Shown here piece by piece: positions 58,691 through 64,000 of a stretch of DNA of 64,000 bases (positions are counted from its first letter, which is position 1; every line of letters starts with the position of its first letter). Position numbers and translations under genes: made by a program. The notes under the pieces are model-generated. The model was not told where the DNA came from, searched no databases, and saw only the letters and a program-made list of their open reading frames with translations. Source of the stretch: Antedon mediterranea (Eukaryota > Echinodermata > Crinoidea > Comatulida > Antedonidae); assembly GCF_964355755.1 (NCBI RefSeq), contig NC_092674.1, forward strand, positions 9,493,001 through 9,557,000, written 5' to 3'.

Positions 58691-58984
58691 CACATGCCTT
58701 TTTATCACATTATTTGAAACTAAACGAAAAACATTCAACACAGGACGGTAAACTATAAACGCTGAACATCGTACCTATTTATTATTTATATGGATCGTAA
58801 ATACACGTAATATTTATATGAAATACAAAAAGATGTATTGTAGACAGTCCTACTACTACTACGCAATCTGATGAATAGTGGGAAATTCCCAAAACATTTT
58901 GCGGGTAGAAATTTTTTTTTTCCCCTCAACCGGAAACAAGTTATTTTTTATTTTTGGCCTAGTTATTAAAATATTTTTTAATTT
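58691..58984. other. Intronic unique sequence
   Basis: Nothing supported. Confidence 0.4.
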
Positions 58985-59152
58985 TGGCCTTGGTGCCCCT
59001 TCGATTTCAAACAAATGGCCTTGGTGCCCTCCCATTTGGCCTTGGTGCCCTTCGATTTCAAACAAATGGCCTTGGTGCCCTCCCATTTGGCCTTGGTTCC
59101 TCTTCGATTTCAAACAAATGGCCTTGGTGCCCTCCCATTTGGCCTTGGTGCC
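58985..59152. repeat. 51/52-bp minisatellite, about three units
   Basis: CGATTTCAAACAAATGGCCT recurs at 59002, 59053 and 59105, each with a GGCCTTGGTGCCCTCCCATT half-unit. Its base order leaves long open frames on both strands (about 400 bases each), which I regard as a by-product. Confidence 0.85.
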
Positions 59153-59595
59153 CCTAAAATCAATGAAAACCGGAGACCAAATGGCCTTGCCCCTAAAATC
59201 CCCAAATTCGAGGCCTGCGATGGGCAGTACTGGCGATGGGTTATTCAAATTGTCGGTTGTCATTGGTCAATACGGTATTTTTTGAATACTGTATTTATAC
59301 CGTATTTTTTGGCAGCAGAGACTGCGCTCATAAAAAAATTACCGTATTTTCCCCACAAAATTTGTGGATAAAATACGGTATTTACAAATTTATACCTATT
59401 TTTTGTACCCTTTTCTGCTGCCAATAAAAAATACCGTATTTTTTTTGACCTGCGACATGAGGTCAAAATCGTGTTTTTATTTTCTGTCCCTATCAGATGT
59501 TTTACACACGTGTATAGATATATTCGCGAAAATGTGGAGCGAAGATGTTAGTACGGTTACTATATAAATCTGTGTGGGGAGGGAGGGGGAGGGGT

Positions 59596-59841
59596 ATGTC
59601 CGGCCAACTAAAAGGTAATAAAAGGGACAACCACATTAATAAAGACATTTCTAAAAAATAATGCAGGAGTACGGAATAGACTTCCTTGTCTCCAAAGCAA
59701 GTAAACTCAAAGCTGAAGAGCCTGCGAAAGCAGTACAACATTGCAAAAGACAATAACTTGTGGAGGGAACGAATTACTTGTCCTCATTACGATGTTTTCT
59801 GTGCTCTCACAACATCTCTATCACTAGGGCTAGGCTGTTGA
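59596..59841 (+). pseudogene. Myb/SANT-like gene of the Harbinger-like element, broken
   Basis: Starts ATGTCCGGCCAACTAAAAGG like the intact copy and ends GGGCTAGGCTGTTGA. Compared with it, one A is missing from the run near 59655, creating AAATAA, and CCT is inserted near 59680; further substitutions follow. It cannot make the full protein. Confidence 0.75.
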
Positions 59842-60015
59842 AAGTGAGGCGTAAAACTTCCTTTATTGCGACTTTTAATTATCGACCAAATAAATGAATG
59901 ACAGTTTGGGTAAAAAGGATGAATTTTAACACGACCACCCAAGAAGTATTGTTAGCAGAAACGGAGTACTAAAAAATACTGCATAAAAAATACTGCATAA
60001 AAAATACTGTATAAA

Positions 60016-60265
60016 AAAATACGGTATAAGAAATACGGTATAAGAAATACGGTATAAGAAATACGGTATAAGAAATACGGTATAAGAAATACGGTATAAG
60101 AAATACGGTATAAGAAATACGGTATAAGAAATACGGTATAAGAAATACGGTATAAGAACGGTATAAGAAATACGGTATAAGAAATACGGTATAAGAAATA
60201 CGGTATAAGAAATACGGTATAAGAAATACGGTATAAGAAATACGGTATAAGAAATACGGTATAAA
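60016..60265. repeat. 14-bp satellite, about 17 units
   Basis: TATAAGAAATACGG repeats almost without change; one unit near 60156 is shortened to TATAAGAACGG. The unit derives from the AAATACGGTATAA motifs at the ends of the Harbinger-like element. It lies only about 185 bases upstream of the SLC6 TM1 exon. Confidence 0.9.
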
Positions 60266-60449
60266 AAATACCGTAAGAACTCCCAGAAAGTACTAAATGT
60301 GGCGTGTTTATTTTTTTAGGTCAGATTTTCTTACATTTTGTGTAATCTGTAACTTGTTTTCAAAGTCTTTATCATAATTTGTTGTTGTTTGATAGGTGAC
60401 CCATAAAAATTAGAATAACAAAGTCATTATTTTCTTTAAATACTAATAG

Positions 60450-60594
60450 AATAATGAGATGGTTGGAACGTCAAAAGTAGAAAGCCGAGGTTCATGGGGC
60501 TCGCAAGTAGACTTTCTTCTAGCTTGCATAGGCTATGCAGTAGGACTTGGAAACATTTGGCGCTTCCCGTACTTGTGTTATAGAAATGGTGGAG
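60450..60594 (+). CDS. SLC6 Na+/Cl- dependent transporter, exon 3 with TM1 (glycine-transporter-like)
   Basis: After the acceptor at 60449 the frame continues in phase 0 from exon 2: [27 protein letters not shown], then [21 protein letters not shown]. It ends one base into the next Gly codon at GTAAGT. This is the SLC6 TM1 signature. The unwound GYAVGLGN segment supplies backbone and side-chain ligands for both Na+ sites and the substrate in family structures. Gly where monoamine carriers have Asp argues for an amino-acid substrate. RGSWGSQ and LCYRNGG are closest to GlyT1/GlyT2. An in-frame TAG just before the acceptor rules out read-through. About 62 residues precede TM1, a normal length. 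The exon with TM2 is not in the remaining 3.4 kb. Confidence 0.94.
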
Positions 60595-61182
60595 GTAAGT
60601 GCTTATCTGGTCGATAGCAAAAGAAAATCCCAAAGAACTAGATTATTATAACCGTTTATAAAACATTCTGTGGAATATATTTTTAACTGCAAATTGTGGA
60701 CTCAATATGGTTTATTTCTAGTATAAATTTTATTCTTAAATCTCTGAGATTTTACATCAGAACCCGCACCGCACATCCGTGAAATCATAAAATAATTGAT
60801 TAAATTTTAAACGTTTCATTCTCATTTAATCTTTCTAATGGTACAATATGATATATTTAAATTACCAAACTCAGTTTTAAGGATTTGTAGTTTTTATGGA
60901 GTTTACAATATGGCACGACGTCATCGAGAGAATTGTATGTAAATTTTAGTATATTTGGGTGAAGCTGTCCTAATTTATATATTTATGCTGGTTGACTAGT
61001 TTATGACTAGACAACTTTCATCATAAAACAAACTATTGTATTGGTTCTTTTTAATAAAATTTATTATCTTAATTACATTTTTAAATTTCATAATCTAAAT
61101 AAAAATGAGTGATATATTGAGAATTGTAATCTATACTTTGATGTGAATCTTGGAATCTTTCCAGATTTTCTGAAACTTGTAA

Positions 61183-61993
61183 GGGCCTGTTTCTGCTGCA
61201 ACTGCTCAAAATACGGTATAAAAATACGGTATTTTTTATACCGTATTTTTTAGTACCCCGTTTCTGCTAACAATACTTCTTGGGTGGTCGTGTTAAATTT
61301 CATCTTTTTTACCCAAATTGCCATTCATTTATTTGATCGATAATTAAAAGTCGCAATAAAGGAAGTTTTACGTCTCACTTTCAACAGCCTAGCCCTAGTG
61401 ATAGAGATGTTGTGAGAGCACAGAAAACATCGTAATGGGGACAATTAATTCGTTCCCTCCCCGAGTTATTGTATTTTGCAATGTTGTACTGCTTTCGCAG
61501 GCTCTTCAGCTTTGAGTTTACTTGCTTTGGAGACAAGTCTATTCCATACTCCTGCTTTATTTTTTTAGAAATGTCTTTATAAATGTGGTTGCCCCTTTTA
61601 TTACCTTTTAGTTGGCCAGACATTTTAGCTTCCCCACACAAATTTATTTAGTAAAACTGTGACGTCTTCGCTCCACATTTTCGCCGAATATATATATACA
61701 CGTGTGTAAAACAGCTTATAGCGACAGAAAATAAAAATACGAATGTTGACCTTTTGCCATGTAAAAAAAAAATACGGTATTTTTTATTGGCAGCAGAAAC
61801 GGGTACAGAAAATACGGTATAAATTTGTAAATACCGTATTTTATCCACAAATTTTGTGGGGAAAATACGGTATACAAAATACGGTATATTTTTTATGAGC
61901 GCAGTTTCTGCTGCCAAAAATATACCGTATATATACGGTATTCAAAAAATACCGTATAATATACGGTATTTAGTTGGCAGCAGAAACAGGGCC
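61183..61993 (-). mobile_element. PIF/Harbinger-like element, complete copy 2 without transposase
   Basis: The left end is GGGCCTGTTTCTGCTGCAAC and the complement of the right end is GGCCCTGTTTCTGCTGCCAA. TAA occurs on both sides (61180-61182 and 61994-61996), the TWA duplication expected of PIF/Harbinger. Subterminal AATACGGTATAAAA-type motifs repeat in both orientations. The 811-bp element carries one gene, the Myb/SANT-like one, on the minus strand. The DDE transposase that normally accompanies it is absent, so the copy depends on a partner in trans. Superfamily is inferred from TIR, duplication and gene content. Confidence 0.82.
61381..61623 (-). CDS. Myb/SANT-like DNA-binding protein of the Harbinger-like element
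   Basis: An 80-codon frame begins MSGQLKGNKRG at 61623 (an extra in-frame ATG lies at 61641) and ends LSLGLGC. The core shows IYKDISKKIKQEYGID, LSPKQVNSKLKSLRKQY and SGRERINCPHYDVF, a helix-turn-helix layout like the animal Myb/SANT-like (MSANTD-type) domain. The usual first helix with a leading Trp is missing, so it is either a short form or a remnant. In autonomous PIF/Harbinger elements the Myb-like protein assists nuclear entry and TIR binding of the transposase. The frame is intact here and broken in the neighbouring copy. Confidence 0.6.
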   Translation of the reverse strand: MSGQLKGNKRGNHIYKDISKKIKQEYGIDLSPKQVNSKLKSLRKQYNIAKYNNSGRERINCPHYDVFCALTTSLSLGLGC

Positions 61994-64000
61994 TAAGTGA
62001 TCTTGTTTAATTTTGAGCTTCTGAACTGTTTCAACAAAGACAAAATATTTGATTATTTTATTTGTTTAATCATTAAACACATACCTGTAAAGTTAGGCAG
62101 CAGAATCAACATTTCATTTAATGGGGTTTGAACTGTTAAAATAGTGCAAATGTTTTGTTACTAAGTTGCAAAACCTATACAAGTTTTTTAAAAGTTAATT
62201 TAAAATGGTCAAGACAAATTAAATCAGTCCATCAAGAAAAAGGCAGGAGAGCACCGAATTGCTCTCCTTGTGTTTTCGTGAGAGCATTTTGGTTTCCTAA
62301 CAAAATTATCCATGGGTCTCTCTGTGGAGCTCAACCAACATACTACAGTCGTACGATTTTAAAAATAAAGAAATCAGGCCATGGCCTAACTTGGCTTGGA
62401 GTCAACTAGGTCTACTTGACCTGGCTAGGCTAGCCTATTATTTTAGCCCTAGGCTTAGGCTAACTATCTAGGGGCTAGTCCTAAAAATCGGACAGAAATT
62501 GTCATTTACCGGCATTTCACAGTAATACAATTCTAACCAGCAATAGTCAACAAAATATTGATAATAAGTTACTAAGTATCATTTCAACGATAATATTGTG
62601 CCTTTTACATACGGCGATCACACATGCGAATGCTGGCCAAGATAGAGCAGCAGCTGCTGGAAGGATGACAGCACATGTTTTTTTTCCACTGGATTTTAGT
62701 AACCAAAATGGTTGACATTTTTTTTGGGGAAAAAAATTCATCTAAAAAAAAAGACAGAAGTGAAGAATCTCTCTCCAAATAATCAATATGTATTAAAACC
62801 TACTATTAAATATTGTTATTATTAACTTAATTACAAAAATTGCTTGGCACCCAAAGTTGCTTTGTTTAATAAAAGAAACCATTGGTTGGTAGTTGTTCTG
62901 CTTGCTATAGAAATTTTTAAAGAATCTGTTATTTCTTGCCTGTACAGTACAATTACTGTAGATCTACAATTGTATTAAAATCTAACTGTCGTTTTCACAA
63001 TTGACGCACTCGGGTTCTGCACACCCTGAAAAACTTGGGCATGCGTAGTTAAGTAGCACGACTTTAAAAACCAAGAAGCGCCCTCATTATGGTAATCAAA
63101 GCTGAAATTATAAGCTAACCTAACCCAATAATCAATTGTATGTACTGTACTGCAATGAGTATAAAGGTTAATCCTTATTATTAACTGGAAGGAAGTCCAA
63201 TTAATTAAACAATAAAATTATCTGTCAGCAGTCTATTGTATGTTGGTTATTATTGTAAAAATAAAATTAATAAACAAACCTTTGTCAGAATAGACAAATT
63301 TTCCAATTATGTACCAGGTTTTCTTTTTAAATCCTTGTGCAATTACCAAAAGATCAAGTAACACATTAGGTATGATCAGTTATAAAACACAGCAATTGCA
63401 TAAATAATATAGATGGACATATTCGGTCAAAAAATAGACTTGTGGATTCGTTTACTTGGTTTTTTTACACATTGGTGGATATGTGCAGCACTCAACAAAT
63501 GTTATTGTTTTTTAATGATTTTATTAAACATGGAACATACAGGTTGCATGTTGTATTAACCTACCGTATGCAAACGCTACAAGATTTGTATGCAACCAAA
63601 TAAAGTCTACATGTCCAGATGTTTGTTGTACTGATGGCGATTAATAGTGAGGTTTCGCAACCTAACGAAAACGGATACGTCATACATTTGTGAAACTTTT
63701 GAGCTGATCCCCATTTCATATTCGTAAAGCGTATTCGTGTTGACGAATATCACCAGTCATATTCGTAACTACAAAACAAGTATAGTTTTTGATCTATTTT
63801 GCACATTTTGCATTTGAATCAGGAATGATTCATGATTATAATATAATTATAGATTTATTGAAAGTAATTTACTAAAGTAATTTACTAAAATGCCAAGTCA
63901 ATTTTGATAAATAGCAATTTTTAAAGTCCTCACTCGCTTTGATGTTACACTAGGCCTAGGCAGCCAAGTACCAAGTACCAAGCAACACGTTCCTGCGCTT
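61994..64000. other. Intronic sequence, no supported exon
   Basis: The frame at 62155-62409 contains AFWFPNK, which superficially recalls the SLC6 residues after NGGG, but the rest does not match. GCGCCCTC lies at 63078 and one TAGGCCTA near 63950. Confidence 0.4.

Larger units (their letters stand above)
59270..60285 (+). mobile_element. PIF/Harbinger-like element, decayed copy 1 (left end lost)
   Basis: It aligns base by base, in opposite orientation, with the complete element at 61183-61993: ACCGTATT-rich subterminal part, internal TTTTCTGCTGCCAATAAAAA, the Myb-like gene, then CACGACCACCCAAGAAGTAT and TTAGCAGAAACG. The outer GGGCCTGTTTCTGCTGC terminus is missing on the left. On the right the terminal repeat has been replaced by a 14-bp satellite. 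The alignment is by eye. Confidence 0.75.
56297..60449 (+). other. SLC6 intron 2
   Basis: About 4.15 kb, from GTATGA to an acceptor TACTAATAG ending at 60449. It contains a 17-bp repeat split by a 1-kb transposon, a LINE tail, a 51-bp minisatellite and a decayed PIF/Harbinger-like copy. Confidence 0.65.
60595..64000 (+). other. SLC6 intron 3 (incomplete)
   Basis: Starts GTAAGTGC. It contains the complete Harbinger-like element at 61183-61993 and a CTAGGCTAGCC-rich palindromic patch at 62380-62470. No following SLC6 exon (expected GG-G-AF-x-x-PY) was found before the window ends. Confidence 0.6.

Noticed and set aside
62155-62409. Frame with AFWFPNK as a possible next SLC6 exon
   Set aside because: Splicing from 60594 would not restore the third Gly of NGGG, and residues after FP do not match TM1-TM2 of the family.
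1-64000. tRNA genes
   Set aside because: I looked for GGTTCGAATCC-type B boxes with matching A boxes on both strands and found none in a clover-leaf context.

Overview
This window looks like AT-rich nuclear DNA of an animal, most likely a marine invertebrate deuterostome such as an echinoderm. The reasons are sparse intron-split genes with GT-AG borders, TATA and AATAAA signals, many short inverted-repeat transposons, LINE tails, and a dispersed palindromic octamer TAGGCCTA. The species assignment is an inference. I saw no bacterial operon, rRNA gene, tRNA gene or CRISPR array.

Two genes are secure, both on the + strand. (1) 21468-26534 is one large exon holding the whole coding region of an ANKRD50 orthologue (1656 aa): a P-loop NTPase, about 17 ankyrin repeats, a long disordered tail and a C-terminal ETPL PDZ ligand. 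A TATA-bearing candidate first exon lies 5.5 kb upstream (15774-15970). (2) 53046-60594 holds the first three coding exons of an SLC6 Na+/Cl- dependent transporter, most like the glycine transporter group. The exons (53046-53098, 56209-56296, 60450-60594) join in frame at both junctions and reach the end of TM1; the rest of the gene lies beyond the window.

Layout. 1-15.7 kb: no convincing gene; inverted-repeat elements at 1.4, 4.0, 6.0, 13.4 and 14.4 kb and a 96-bp tandem array at 14.6 kb. 15.7-26.8 kb: ANKRD50 locus, with two MITEs and a 49-bp satellite in its intron. 26.8-53 kb: intergenic, with several small unproven exon candidates (28.39, 34.6 on the minus strand, 37.33 and 41.53 kb), two large MITE families, LINE tails and a GCCGAATTC-type minisatellite. 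53-64 kb: SLC6 locus, whose introns hold nested palindromes, a TIR element with CGCAC-rich ends, a 1-kb element with a 6-bp target duplication, a LINE tail and two PIF/Harbinger-like copies.

Most notable: the SLC6 TM1 exon sits between two oppositely oriented copies of the PIF/Harbinger-like element. That element encodes a Myb/SANT-like protein but no transposase. One copy is complete, with TIRs and a TAA duplication. The other has lost one end and has had its terminal repeat amplified into a 14-bp satellite. The two genes do not appear to be functionally linked. ANKRD50 is known in vertebrates as a SNX27/retromer-associated recycling factor; SLC6 carriers are plasma-membrane proteins.
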